From Andalucia godoyi (lineage: Eukaryota; Discoba; Jakobea; Jakobida; Andaluciidae): 64,000 bases of DNA. The notes below the pieces were generated by a model, which was not told where the DNA came from, did not search any database, and was given only the letters and a program-made list of their open reading frames with translations. The stretch spans positions 37,978 through 101,977 of the forward strand of contig VRVR01000035.1 in assembly GCA_009859145.1 (NCBI GenBank), in the 5' to 3' direction. Positions 1 through 9,719 of this stretch are shown piece after piece. A program made the position numbers and the translations under genes. The number at the start of each line of letters is the position of its first letter. Within the stretch, counting starts at the first letter, position 1.

Positions 1-1290
1 AGGACTATACCGGGGGTCGAGGAACACGGCAGACACAATTTTTGGTCGATACAAATATGCCTTCCATCTTTGCAGAAGCTTTTCTTTAGCTATGGCAGCG
101 TCGTCAGCAGAAAGCACGGTGTCAACTTGCTGTTTCAGAGGGTCCCACGAAACAAAAACATCGGACAATGTTGACCGGATGCTCTCTCCAAGAACTTGAT
201 GACAACCGCAAATTCACGCAGGACTGCTTCTGCTTTTCGAAGACCCTGCCAAAAGCTGTTCAGCATCAGTGACGATGCGCGACTTCCAAATTCATCTTGC
301 ATGTCTGCTCTGGCAGCGGCTTGACGGAGCGCATCTTCGTTAGCAAGAACGCTTGAAACGCAGATGTGCTGCGTTGGCCATCGAGTTGCAACGTATGCTT
401 CAAGTCGGTTTTTTTGCTCCACACTGCTTCTCAAGTCGTTTCCAAAAAAGTTTCTTCCTACTGAAAAATGTTGTTAGATCGTTGCGAAACTTGACTGTGT
501 CGCCAAGCCACTCCAATGATTGACAAATGTCTTAAAGAAGAAGATGCGTGATGTGCGCTCTGTGGAGTGTAGACAATGAAGTTCACCACAGCGGCGTCCG
601 TTGTATTTGTCCAACTATCCGTAGAGAGGCTGAGATGACTAGCTTTGAGACAAGCATCGACAAAGGACGTCCTGCATTCATCACAGGCCTCGTTCAGAAG
701 CTGGCTAGCAACGTACTGCCTGGACGGCAAGGAAGGAAACGCGGCGTTGCGGGATAGGATTCCTAAATCCTCGAATGCACCTCTCAGACCAGGATCTTCG
801 ATAAAAGTGAAAGGAATGTTGCATCCATACATTGCTTTGGCGAATCGTCTGACAAAATTGCTCCAAACTTCACGACCTACGCGAAACCCAGCAGACACGA
901 TGGACAACTGCTGTCGCGGAACCTTCTTCAGAGGCTCAGTAGAGGTACTGGTATCTTCCGTCGGTTCCTCACGTTTGTAGCGTGCATCCGTCGGAACAGG
1001 ACGGTCCTGCTGCACAACAATCGAAGCAGAAAGAGAATGCGCGGCAGAGGTGCGCGCAAAAACTGTGCCATGCTGCGATTTCAGCACAGACAGATCAAGC
1101 GCCGGAATGTTCTTGCAGGATACAGCATGTGCGCAAACTCGGGTCGCATTATCCGCCCCAGGAACTGCCTGCCCGCAGTGCTTGCACTCCCAAGGACCTT
1201 TCCCAAGACTTGCACCCGGGCCATTCTCAGCACCCGCGAAACAACACGTGCTTGAACACGGAAGACTTTGGTTTGTGACCCATCAGACCA
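1..1290 (-). pseudogene. Decayed hAT-family transposase (3' end outside window)
   Basis: Reading on the minus strand, three hAT pieces appear in order. A BED-like zinc finger (WECKHC, then HAVSC; C-x2-C-x17-H-x4-C) lies near 1105-1192. It is in the same open frame as a DUF659/hAT core ending at 458, which holds the first catalytic Asp in LSTDSW. A second piece, 435 down to about 185, has the RW...FW hAT signature. Coding then continues in another frame (WDPLKQQVD, then FLDPRY at about 165-1), so a frameshift sits in a GA run near 184-188. The stretch that should lie between the DUF659 strand and the RW motif, with the second catalytic Asp and the C-x2-H insertion motif, is missing at 435-457. 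No in-frame ATG precedes the finger. I infer an inactive copy. The family call is firm; terminal inverted repeats were not found. Confidence 0.8.
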
Positions 1291-1299
1291 CGGCGGATT

Positions 1300-1658
1300 T
1301 CGGTCGTTTGACCAGATTCGTCAGAACAGGAAGAAAAAAGCCGACATTGTTGTGCGCGAATGGCAATTTCTTTACAAACAAAACAAAAGAAAACAAAAGA
1401 AAGGAGAATTAAACATCAGAAGACAAGGAGCTTGACGGGGAAAACTCATCAAGGGAGTTTCGAATGCAGAAGGACTGCAATTTTGCATGCCAAAGTCCGT
1501 TGCACTGCAAGACAACAGCAACCCTAGCTCGGAGGGGTTTGTTTTTGTTTTTTCGAGTGTTCTCTGAAGTTCCTCCGAGTTCCATGTGATTGCCCATTTT
1601 ATTCGAGGGAGGCTGTGGCTTGTAAGCAGGGGTTTTATTTATCGGGAGGAGTTGTCGT
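1300..1658. other. Spacer between hAT relic and enolase-phosphatase gene
   Basis: No reading frame here resembles a protein. The stretch is A-rich around 1375-1410 and should carry the promoter and 5' leader of the enolase-phosphatase gene. No clear TATA box or transposon terminal repeat was recognised. Confidence 0.5.
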
Positions 1659-2489
1659 ATGGCAGGAAAGAAGAGCCGGGATCTAGAAGCGGGCGACGCT
1701 CATGCGGTGCATGAATTGCCGGCAAAGCGTGTGCGGCTGTTGTCGACCTCCGTTTCGCTGCCCTTGATGCTGGACGGCATCCAATGCGTGTTTGTGGACA
1801 TTGAAGGCACAACCACGCCGCTGTCGTTTGTCAGCAGCGTTCTGTTTCCATACGCACGTAAGAATACAGAGACGTTTCTGCACGACACGTACGAGAGCTC
1901 TGCTACGGCGGATGCACTGGAAAAGCTGCGGGCTCTCAACTCGGTGCCTGCTGTTGCGGCGGCCTCGGCGGGAAAGGCGGAGGTCGTTCGGTCGGCGGTG
2001 GCGTGCGTGTCTCACTTGATGCTAGCGGATGCAAAAGCCCCGGCGCTCAAGAATCTACAGGGGTTGGTGTGGGAGCGCGGCTACGCGAACGGAGATCTGC
2101 AGGGAGTCGTCTTCCCAGACGTGCGCCCGTCTTTTGAAAGATGGGTCGCGAGGGGGATCAACATTCACATTTGGTCCTCTGGATCTGTGCTTGCGCAGAA
2201 GCTGCTGTTCAAGTACTCGAATCTCGGAGACTTGTCGGGCTTCATTGTGGGGTACCACGACCCGCAGCACGTCGGCTACTCGAAAACAGACAAGGAATCG
2301 TACGTCCACCTTGCGAAAGTGGCTGGTGTAAAGCCGTCGCAGTGCCTTTTTCTCACAGATCGGTCCGAGGAGGCGTCAGCTGCTGCTCTCTCCCACGTTC
2401 GATCCATCCTTCTTGTGCGGCCAGGCAACCCTGATCCGCCAGCCGACTGTGAATTCAGCTGCGTCTCGTCCTTTTCGTTTCTTGGCTGA
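1659..2489 (+). CDS. Enolase-phosphatase E1 (methionine salvage)
   Basis: A 276-residue HAD-superfamily protein of the ENOPH1/MASA/UTR4 family. This bifunctional enzyme enolises 2,3-diketo-5-methylthiopentyl-1-phosphate and dephosphorylates it, late in methionine salvage; it is usually cytosolic. HAD motif I is DIEGTTTP at residues 47-54, giving D47 and E49. Motif II is the WSSGS stretch near 178-182. The motif III lysine lies in the SKTDK stretch. Motif IV follows FLTD with two acidic residues (SEE), close to the family pattern. The first ~38 residues are a basic, poorly conserved extension, but no other ATG suits the family start better. Length is near the eukaryotic norm once this extension is removed. 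It is tail-to-tail with the hydrolase gene, 162 bases away. Confidence 0.95.
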   Translation: MAGKKSRDLEAGDAHAVHELPAKRVRLLSTSVSLPLMLDGIQCVFVDIEGTTTPLSFVSSVLFPYARKNTETFLHDTYESSATADALEKLRALNSVPAVAAASAGKAEVVRSAVACVSHLMLADAKAPALKNLQGLVWERGYANGDLQGVVFPDVRPSFERWVARGINIHIWSSGSVLAQKLLFKYSNLGDLSGFIVGYHDPQHVGYSKTDKESYVHLAKVAGVKPSQCLFLTDRSEEASAAALSHVRSILLVRPGNPDPPADCEFSCVSSFSFLG

Positions 2490-2651
2490 CGATGCTGTTT
2501 AATAATATTATTATCATCATTTATTATTCTTATTATTTTCTTTAAAAATCCTTTCTTTCTTTCCCTTTTTTATTTTATTCTTTTTTCTAATTTAAAAAAT
2601 ATGAAAAATGAGCATTCTGACTGGTTGTTTTTTTTGCCCCTCCTCCCCGGT

Positions 2652-3872
2652 CTAATGGTGAGTGTGAAGAGCCTTGAGATCCTGCTCTCTGCGTTTGATG
2701 ACTGCCTCGCGCTTTTCATCGAGGACAAGCTCGTCCTTGATGGGTTCGAAGAATGCCTTGACATTCGTGGGGACGCCCGCCCACTTTGGAGCGTTGTCCT
2801 TGTCGATCAGCAATGCACGCACACCCTCGACGAAATCAGGGTTCTCCATCATGTGGGAAGCAATGCGCAATTCCATTTTTAAGCAATCTGCAAGGCCCAA
2901 CTTTGCCCCTCGCTTCACCTGCTCAAGGGTAACCTCCAGTGATGTGGGGCTGACCTTGTCCAGGATTGCAATAGTCTTTGCAGCAAACTGTCGAACAGCG
3001 TGGTTTGCGTCGTGACGATGATCATGGTCAAACTTCTTGAGCGACTCGCGGATCGCAGCAACGCTTTCCTGCTTGATGGAGAACGCTTCTCGGATGACTT
3101 CATAGAACGGCGCAAACGAGAGTTTGGCCACATCGCGTTCATAGGGTTCTGCAAACTCCTCAATAGCAAGCGCCACGGTCTTGTAATCCGACGAAGAAAG
3201 CAGCGACAGCCGGTCGAGAAGCAGCGGAATGCGCGGGCTTGGGACATAGTGCGTCGCAATTCCAAGGGCGGCAGTCTCTGCGCCGGAAATGCGGTGTCCA
3301 GTAAGCGCGAGCCAGAGCCCCGTATGGAACGGCAAGCGGGGAAGCATAAACGACCCTCCAACATCCGGGAAGAACCCAATCGCAGTCTCCGGCATCGCAA
3401 ACACCGTCTTATCCGTCGCAATCCGAAACGCTCCATGCACCGAAATGCCCACTCCGCCACCCATTGTAATTCCATCCAGAATCGCAACAACAGGCTTCGA
3501 TAGCGTCGCCAGCGTGTAGTCCAGCTGGTACTCTTCGCGGAAGAACGCCAGCGGATTCTCATCGCCACTTGCAGGCAGCGTCTTCTTCTGCCCACTCTGA
3601 AGCTCGCGCGCAGCCAGCGCGATCGCCTTGATGTCTCCACCAGCACAAAACGCCTTTTCACCCGCACCTCGCAGAACAACAGAGTAGCACGAATCCGCAT
3701 TCTCTGCGGAGTTCGCCGCCTGCTGCAGCTCGCGCACCATCCCTAGATTGAGCGCATTCAGAACTTTCGGTCGATTCAGAGTCAAGAAGCGCGAAGTCGC
3801 CGTCTTCTCCAGCAACACAGATGCTTCGTGGGCTGCAGTCGTAAAAGACGAAGAAACAGATCGCACAAACAT
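2652..3872 (-). CDS. 3-hydroxyisobutyryl-CoA hydrolase, probably mitochondrial
   Basis: A 406-residue crotonase-fold protein matching HIBCH, which hydrolyses 3-hydroxyisobutyryl-CoA in valine breakdown. The oxyanion-hole segments are visible: FCAGGDIKA at 75-83 and DGITMGGGVGIS at 133-144. The HIBCH catalytic region PETAIGFFPDVGG spans 161-173, with E162 and D170 as expected acid residues. The first ~25 residues are rich in Ser, Thr and Ala with an early Arg and few acids, consistent with a mitochondrial presequence. The C-terminus (LHTHH) is not a peroxisomal SKL signal. The ATG at 3872 is the only one placing a presequence before the fold. A related enoyl-CoA hydratase is less likely given the length and C-terminal half. 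Confidence 0.93.
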   Translation of the reverse strand: MFVRSVSSSFTTAAHEASVLLEKTATSRFLTLNRPKVLNALNLGMVRELQQAANSAENADSCYSVVLRGAGEKAFCAGGDIKAIALAARELQSGQKKTLPASGDENPLAFFREEYQLDYTLATLSKPVVAILDGITMGGGVGISVHGAFRIATDKTVFAMPETAIGFFPDVGGSFMLPRLPFHTGLWLALTGHRISGAETAALGIATHYVPSPRIPLLLDRLSLLSSSDYKTVALAIEEFAEPYERDVAKLSFAPFYEVIREAFSIKQESVAAIRESLKKFDHDHRHDANHAVRQFAAKTIAILDKVSPTSLEVTLEQVKRGAKLGLADCLKMELRIASHMMENPDFVEGVRALLIDKDNAPKWAGVPTNVKAFFEPIKDELVLDEKREAVIKRREQDLKALHTHH

Positions 3873-3889
3873 TTCTGCAGTATCTCTCT

Positions 3890-4020
3890 TATTGTGTATG
3901 TGTGTGTGGGTCTGTGTGTGGGTGGGTGGGTCGGTGTGTGTGTGTGGCTGTGGATGCGTGCGTGCGTGCGTGCGTGCGTGCGTGTGTGTGTGCGTGTGTG
4001 CGTGCGTATGTGTGTATGAT
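3890..4020. repeat. TG/TGCG microsatellite upstream of the hydrolase
   Basis: Dense runs of TG with interspersed TGCG units, for example tgcgtgcgtgcgtgcgtgcg near 3956-3980, lie just upstream of the hydrolase start. They occupy its probable promoter or 5' leader. The open frames across this region (Cys/Val/Gly-rich peptides) are by-products of the repeat. Confidence 0.9.
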
Positions 4021-4197
4021 GCAGAATGCTTCGGCTGCTTTCATAAGCAAAGAAGCGATCGCCGCAGGAAAAAAAGGACAGGTTTTTTTGATGGGACTCG
4101 CGGACAGTACAGGCGTTGGAAAAGAGTTCTGCGATGGGAAGCGCTGTTTTGTTGTTGTTTTATTACAGTGGTTCAGCTTATAGATTGTGCGGTTGTG

Positions 4198-5391
4198 CTA
4201 GCAAATTGCACAGCATGTCTTGGACTTGGATTTGGACTGGTGTCGGTGGGGACTGGGAGCGAAAATGCTGTCGGAAGAGGCTGAATCGCTACTGGTAAAG
4301 GAGGATGTGGGGTTGCTGCGGTTGCTCGGGTTCGGCGACTCGGCGTCCATGGGGTCCGGAGACTGGCGTCGTGGACTCGGAGTCATTCCTCCCGACGTGA
4401 ACTCTTCGATTTCGCGAATGTGTTCATCGACTGTTTCTGCGGAATCTGCAGTCTCTGGAATTGCGGCTTTCCAAGTCCCAGAGACAATAAAGATAAACTG
4501 CAGCTCAGCTCGCTTGCTCCTGCTTCCAGACACTTCCCCGGCACTGATGAGCTCGTCGCCAGAGGACGAAACCTGCTGCGGTCGATCAGCGATTTGTTTG
4601 TGATCTTTTCGGAACAGCTGCGCTGCTTGCCGACGAACACTCGGACTCATCCAAAGCAAGTTCTCAATCCAAGCGTCTCGTGACGCAGTCAAAAACGCCC
4701 GGTTCACATTCTTCCCGGTCGCCGCATCCACCTCAAAAAAGAGCGATCCAGCAGGGATCTTATTTCGCAGCATTAGCAGTTCGCTGGCCGGCACAAATTC
4801 GCTAAAATTCGCCAGAAACGCAGTCGTAAGAACCACTGCTGCTGCCGCCATTCCGGAGGACCGTCTTGTGAAGCGAAGAGCTGGCATCCAATCGTGCAGC
4901 ATCACCAGCAGCTTGTCCAGCGACCGAGCACTACGGGCATCAAACACGCAGTACACAACGTGGCAGCCCCGGCCAAACACTTGTGCAATCGGTTGGATTT
5001 CTGGACGCCCCCCAGTATCAAAGATCGACAATCGGCCCTTTGGGCCTTGCGATCCAAAACCAACAGGGTACTTTGAGCATTCAACACCCATTGTGGAGTG
5101 GAACCGAGATGCATCCCATTGGTTTTGGAATGTCTTTGACGAAAAGGACGGCCGAATATCGGACGGGTGCAACAGTCGCCATACCAGAGAGGTTTTCCCG
5201 CTGCCTGGAGGACCGATCACGACGGACTTAATTGGCGCATCCATGTCTTCAGCATCGAGTACCGGGCACTGTAGCCCGGCAGCCGCCGGCTCCAGAGGAT
5301 TCCGAATGGGCTGAACGACTGATGCATCAGACTGACGTAGCGCAGGAGCAATTCCATGAAACCCGTCTGACTCCACACTGGATCCGGACAT
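4198..5391 (-). CDS. Atypical Ras/Rab-like GTPase with long tail and CaaX box
   Basis: A 397-residue protein from the ATG at 5391; the open frame upstream starts with TTG and has no support. The G domain spans about 54-250. The P-loop GPPGSGKTS is at 60-68 and a switch I Thr lies in STMG near 100. The G3 motif DTGGRPE at 125-131 replaces the usual DxxGQE. The G4 NKxD motif is absent, with TTAFLANF at its place (189-196), and G5 is poorly matched. A Ser/Pro-rich region of about 130 residues follows, ending in a basic Lys/Ser stretch and CCAIC. CAIC fits a CaaX prenylation signal, so membrane attachment is likely. Nucleotide specificity may be altered. It resembles small GTPases broadly; I cannot assign a subfamily. 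Confidence 0.72.
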   Translation of the reverse strand: MSGSSVESDGFHGIAPALRQSDASVVQPIRNPLEPAAAGLQCPVLDAEDMDAPIKSVVIGPPGSGKTSLVWRLLHPSDIRPSFSSKTFQNQWDASRFHSTMGVECSKYPVGFGSQGPKGRLSIFDTGGRPEIQPIAQVFGRGCHVVYCVFDARSARSLDKLLVMLHDWMPALRFTRRSSGMAAAAVVLTTAFLANFSEFVPASELLMLRNKIPAGSLFFEVDAATGKNVNRAFLTASRDAWIENLLWMSPSVRRQAAQLFRKDHKQIADRPQQVSSSGDELISAGEVSGSRSKRAELQFIFIVSGTWKAAIPETADSAETVDEHIREIEEFTSGGMTPSPRRQSPDPMDAESPNPSNRSNPTSSFTSSDSASSDSIFAPSPHRHQSKSKSKTCCAIC

Positions 5392-6169
5392 TTTTTCGTT
5401 TGTTGCTTCTCTAGAATACAAGGAGATTCCGGGTTGCAGTAGTCCGACAACAAGACGAAAGACGGGAATCGACAGAAGAAGAAAAAAGAGACGTCCTGCA
5501 ACAACAGGGTGCCAGTGGCGGGGAAATTGGATCGGGCAAGAAAGAGAAACGATTTCAAAGTAGCGGTCGAGTGCAGAAGACGATTCAGAAAAAAAATACA
5601 AAACAGACTATAAAAACGTGGAGCTTGGGAGACAGAGAGCAGGACGTTGCGGAAAACACATTATATTAAAAATTAAAAAAGGGAGGCCGGTGCAGAAGTC
5701 AAAGACGCAGGAGACCCCCCGCATTCGAGAACGGAGAAAGTCGAGCCTCGAAGCTCCCTGTCGGGCGGTCGGGCGGGCCGTCTTTTTGCAACAAGACTGC
5801 GTGCAGTGCGGAGGACCCCGGGTTGCAAACGACGCAGCACAGCTGGTAACAAAAGACTGATCCAGCTCATTCAAGTGAAAGGCACGTCCGGAGAGAATGC
5901 GCGGGTCATACCAGCACGAGCGACACTGCGAAAAGGCCATCATACGAGCAGAGCGGACAAATAAAGGCGCTTTTTGCATGCCAGTTCTTTCAGCTTTCCT
6001 GCTGTAGAGTCTCGTGTGTAACCTAACGCTTGATCCTAAGCGATTTTCCTGCATGCTTACTGTAGATTTCAGCCACGCTTGCTACTTCCTATTGCAGCTG
6101 GATTGCTGCTGCTGAATATCCCGCATGCTGTAGTAACGGGATGGGTGTTTCGCTGCGAGTGTCGGATTG
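5392..6169. other. Divergent intergenic region between GTPase and SET genes
   Basis: This 0.8 kb stretch separates two divergent genes and should hold both promoters. Open frames at 5608-6054 (-) and 5673-5870 (-) encode Cys/Ser/Arg-rich peptides without recognisable domains. They may be chance frames; an unrecognised spliced exon cannot be excluded. Confidence 0.4.
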
Positions 6170-7798
6170 ATGGAGCCGTATGTGTGTATTCCGTACGCGG
6201 AGTCCGTGCTGAGTACGGGTCCGCCGGCCCACGCTGCGTTCTCTGCGCTGTTCGAAAACACGTTGCTTTCTGCTGCCAGCGAGCCCAGCGATGGAAAGCC
6301 TGAATCTGCACTACAGGCGATTTGTCGCGTGTCTGAAAATTCCAGGCCAGCCATTGACTCCTTGCAGCATCCTGGTTCGCTCGCGTTGGTTTCTGTTCCA
6401 CGGTTTGTCTTGCGAAGGAGGTGTCATTCGTCTTGTTTTTCGGAGTGTGATGTTCCTGTTTTTCGAAAGATTAAGAAATGCTTAGGAACGGGGACCACAG
6501 GCAAGGATGGCTTTGTGGGAGAGCACGCGTTGTTCATGAGGCAAGTTTCCGAATTTTTAAAGGCGTCGATGCGCGACTTGCTGTGCGCCAGGAGCGCCGG
6601 AAACACTGCGGCCCAAGTCTCTGCGTTGCGTCGGCTGTGTACATTCGACGAGATGATTCCGCAGAGGCCGTATTATTCATCTGGATTGGAAGGAGTCGAA
6701 TTCTTTGCGTCGGATTCAAGAGTCTCCTACTTTATCGACGACTTGTCGAATGGACAAGAAAATATTCCAATTGTGGTTTTGAACGACGTCGACCGGGATC
6801 CTCTTCCGTACTTTCATTATGTGACGCGCACGGTTGGGAAGAACGGAGCTGCTTCTCCACTGGACAACGTAAGTCCAGAAGTGATGGAAATATGCAAATG
6901 CGAGGGATGTATGAGCTCGAGATGTCAGCATTTCAGGGATAACGTGGATGTGCAGAAGCGTGCACTTCGCACGGTCGGTGGGAACTACGACGCAGATGGC
7001 CTTTTGCGGTGGATCACAGATACAAAATCGGGAGCTCCTGCAGTGGAGAGCGCGCTTGTGCTGCACGAATGCAATAAGCACTGTGGATGCAGCGAGACCT
7101 GTGGAAATCGTGTTATGCAAAAGGGAATCACAAGAAGACTTGCCGTCAAGCGCATCCCCCATAAGGGTTGGGGTGTTGTCGCTCTCGAGGAGCTCCCCAA
7201 GGGCTCGTTCATCTCGGAATACATCGGAGAAATGATTCCAGATCTTGACGGGGAGGTTCGCGGATGCGGGTACGATGAGTACTTTTTTGATGTCGGTCTG
7301 TCGACGCAGGGAAATGCAAACACGAGAGGCGAGACAAGCAAACGGCAGGTCGCGAAAACCCTCACTCCCCGAAGAAGACTGTCTGCTGCAGTTGTTGCGT
7401 CGTCTGCGTCTGCTTCTGCTTCTACTTCTGCACAGGCGTATTCAACTGTGCGGCGGCACAATGGAGTATCGTCAACCGGGGCGGCGCCGAATGAGCGCCC
7501 AGAAGCAGGCGACCACCTGGAGGGGGGTGTCGGACAAGAGTTCGTTCACCAGTTTTTGGTCGACGCAAGATTCCATGGAAACATCAGTCGGTTTTACAAC
7601 CACTCGTGCAGCCCAAACATGGCAGCCGTTCGGATATGCGTCGAGTCTCCAGACGAAAACATGCATCGCATTGGGTTTTTTGCGTTGCGCACAATCCTCG
7701 TCAACGAGGAGTTGACGTTTGACTATCGGTATGAAATCAAAGACTTTTCAAAGCCTTGTTATTGTGGATCTGAAAAGTGTCGGAAATGGGTTCGCTAG
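6170..7798 (+). CDS. SUV39-type SET-domain histone methyltransferase (H3K9 predicted)
   Basis: A 542-residue protein from the ATG at 6170. A SUV39-family pre-SET begins with PIVVLNDVDRDP near 200-211 and has Cys-rich zinc clusters (CKCEGC at 243-248; CNKHCGCSETCGNR at 301-314). SET starts at about 323 (RLAVKRIPHKGWGV) and includes SEYIGE. It ends with NISRFYNHSCSPN at 471-483 and ELTFDYRYE near 514-522. A post-SET CYCGSEKCRKWVR closes the protein, supplying the zinc-binding Cys next to the active site. Pre-SET, SET and post-SET together are typical of H3K9 methyltransferases. An insertion of about 85 residues, rich in Ser and Ala (about 378-462), sits inside SET. The N-terminal 200 residues show no chromodomain. 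H3K9 specificity is inferred from architecture. Confidence 0.92.
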   Translation: MEPYVCIPYAESVLSTGPPAHAAFSALFENTLLSAASEPSDGKPESALQAICRVSENSRPAIDSLQHPGSLALVSVPRFVLRRRCHSSCFSECDVPVFRKIKKCLGTGTTGKDGFVGEHALFMRQVSEFLKASMRDLLCARSAGNTAAQVSALRRLCTFDEMIPQRPYYSSGLEGVEFFASDSRVSYFIDDLSNGQENIPIVVLNDVDRDPLPYFHYVTRTVGKNGAASPLDNVSPEVMEICKCEGCMSSRCQHFRDNVDVQKRALRTVGGNYDADGLLRWITDTKSGAPAVESALVLHECNKHCGCSETCGNRVMQKGITRRLAVKRIPHKGWGVVALEELPKGSFISEYIGEMIPDLDGEVRGCGYDEYFFDVGLSTQGNANTRGETSKRQVAKTLTPRRRLSAAVVASSASASASTSAQAYSTVRRHNGVSSTGAAPNERPEAGDHLEGGVGQEFVHQFLVDARFHGNISRFYNHSCSPNMAAVRICVESPDENMHRIGFFALRTILVNEELTFDYRYEIKDFSKPCYCGSEKCRKWVR

Positions 7799-7894
7799 CC
7801 GCCGCTGCCTCACGCATTTCTGTGCTGTCTGTTCTATCTACATTATTTTTCGACAAACACAAAACAAGCAATAACAATAATCATAATAAATAAG

Positions 7895-8052
<158 letters not shown>

Positions 8053-8081
8053 AAAGTGTGTGGCAGCAAGGGCCTCTCAGA

Positions 8082-9719
8082 TCATGGCTTGGCATCCTCG
8101 GACGAACTTGTATCGTCTGCAAAGAGATCAATGGGTCGGCGTACTCCGTTGCGCTTCAATTCCGGGTCGAGAGATGAACTGTCCTCTCCAAGTTCCTCAA
8201 ATGTCGAATGGAGCGCGCAGTTTAGTTGACGATTCCGCAGCGTCATATCCTCCCAGTGCGGATCGCTGAGCACTCTGCTGACATTTCGCTTGTCCTTTTC
8301 GGCACGATTGTTCGGCTTTGTCGCCGTGATGTGTCGGATCGGACGACGGACCTGCTGAGCCAAGAGCGAATCGGCAAGCGCGCCTTCCAGGTACACCACA
8401 GGATTCACAACCTCGTCATCCGAGTACTTCACAACCCCGATTGCTGCAAGTGATTGCAGAACTTCGGTCACTCGGCACATTCTGGTCTTGCAGGTTAACG
8501 CTAGCTGCGAGAGGGTTGCCCGCTTGGAAGGCATTTTCGAGATGGTCTGCAACACAGTTTCTTGGTCTGCGGACAAGGTCATCATTGGAGATGTCTCTGC
8601 AGACACGGATACGGACGCGGATGCGGTCGTGATTGCACTTTCGCTCACATTCGGGCGGGTACCTGGAGGTGGCTGCGGGATGGGTCCGCGGTTGGGTCCG
8701 CGCTGCGAAGACAAAGGCGCTGCCGTCCTTCCCGATGCCAAGGATTCCGAAATATCCTCTTCTAGCCACAAAACACAAAAGGATCCGTCTCCGGCAGCAT
8801 TCAATAGTGACGGCGGAAAGACCCTTACGTTCGACTCACGGTCCTTGACGAGCATTGTTTGGACATGCGCCTTGAGCCTTATCAGTCGGATCGTGTATGA
8901 AAGCTCTGCATCCATAGACAGTAACAAAAGAGACCCCATCTGATTTTGCAGCGCATTCGTCGCGCTTTCAAAGGCCCATTTCGAAACCTGCAGAGTGAGC
9001 TGGATGGAACAAGCTTTTGAAGCCTGGCAGTACGCATCTCGTGCTTTGAGATCCGACTCGGGACGCAAATCATCAGACGCGTCTTCGGAGCCTGGACTCC
9101 GACACGGCTCAAGAAGCTCCACGTACGTTACGACATGCTCGGACATCCACTCTCTTGCAGCATCGTCCACGATATGCCGTTTCATTGATGCATACACCGT
9201 GCACCGCGCCAGAACTCCCCGTGCAGCGACCCAGTCAAGCAGATCCTCCAACACCGACACAAGCTGTAATGAGTCGTGAACGATGTAAGAGTCCAGGTCC
9301 CAGGCCACAAAGAAATGTGTTCTTGATGCAGGAGCAACATTTCGCAAGTGCTTCAATCGGAAGTATACCCGTCTCGGATCGGTGTCGACAGCGGCATTCA
9401 GAATCGGATAACCAACGACAAGTCCCGATCGGTAGTCCTCCGAAACCCCCTGCGCGGTACGGACGTGCGACACCGGAAACCCCTCGAAATGCTGGCGGAT
9501 ATACCGAGATCCGCTTCGGCTCCTCCCGGCCGTAGATTCTCTGTCAGACGACACCAGGCCACCCTCGCCCCCGTCGTTGGATGATGAAATGCCATCATTG
9601 TCACTGTCATCCCCAACCTCAACGACAGCCCCGGCCGCACGCCTGATCTTGTGAGCCGGAGCGCCCTTTCCGGAATCAGAGCTTTCAAACAGGTGACAGA
9701 CCCGTCGGCTTCGAGGCAT
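8082..9719 (-). CDS. NYN-like (PIN-fold) protein with possible winged helix
   Basis: A 545-residue protein I do not recognise by name. Residues 135-292 read like a NYN/PIN-fold domain. A hydrophobic strand ends in WDLDSY (140-145), matching the WDxDN start of NYN domains. An alternating alpha/beta stretch follows, and SLLLLSMDAELSYTIRLIR at 263-281 resembles the LLSGDxDFxxxI signature. The usual second acidic strand (KxxD) is not evident around 236-245, so nuclease activity is doubtful. The N-terminal 70 residues are acidic and Ser-rich. Residues about 381-445 could form a winged helix (SQLALTCKTRMCRVTEVLQS). The C-terminus is acidic (ADDTSSSED). RNA binding or processing is an inference from the fold only. 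ATG at 9719. Confidence 0.5.
   Translation of the reverse strand: MPRSRRVCHLFESSDSGKGAPAHKIRRAAGAVVEVGDDSDNDGISSSNDGGEGGLVSSDRESTAGRSRSGSRYIRQHFEGFPVSHVRTAQGVSEDYRSGLVVGYPILNAAVDTDPRRVYFRLKHLRNVAPASRTHFFVAWDLDSYIVHDSLQLVSVLEDLLDWVAARGVLARCTVYASMKRHIVDDAAREWMSEHVVTYVELLEPCRSPGSEDASDDLRPESDLKARDAYCQASKACSIQLTLQVSKWAFESATNALQNQMGSLLLLSMDAELSYTIRLIRLKAHVQTMLVKDRESNVRVFPPSLLNAAGDGSFCVLWLEEDISESLASGRTAAPLSSQRGPNRGPIPQPPPGTRPNVSESAITTASASVSVSAETSPMMTLSADQETVLQTISKMPSKRATLSQLALTCKTRMCRVTEVLQSLAAIGVVKYSDDEVVNPVVYLEGALADSLLAQQVRRPIRHITATKPNNRAEKDKRNVSRVLSDPHWEDMTLRNRQLNCALHSTFEELGEDSSSLDPELKRNGVRRPIDLFADDTSSSEDAKP

Noticed and set aside
5608-6054. 148-codon minus-strand frame upstream of the SET gene
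   Set aside because: Cys/Arg-rich without a recognised fold; it lies within a likely divergent promoter.
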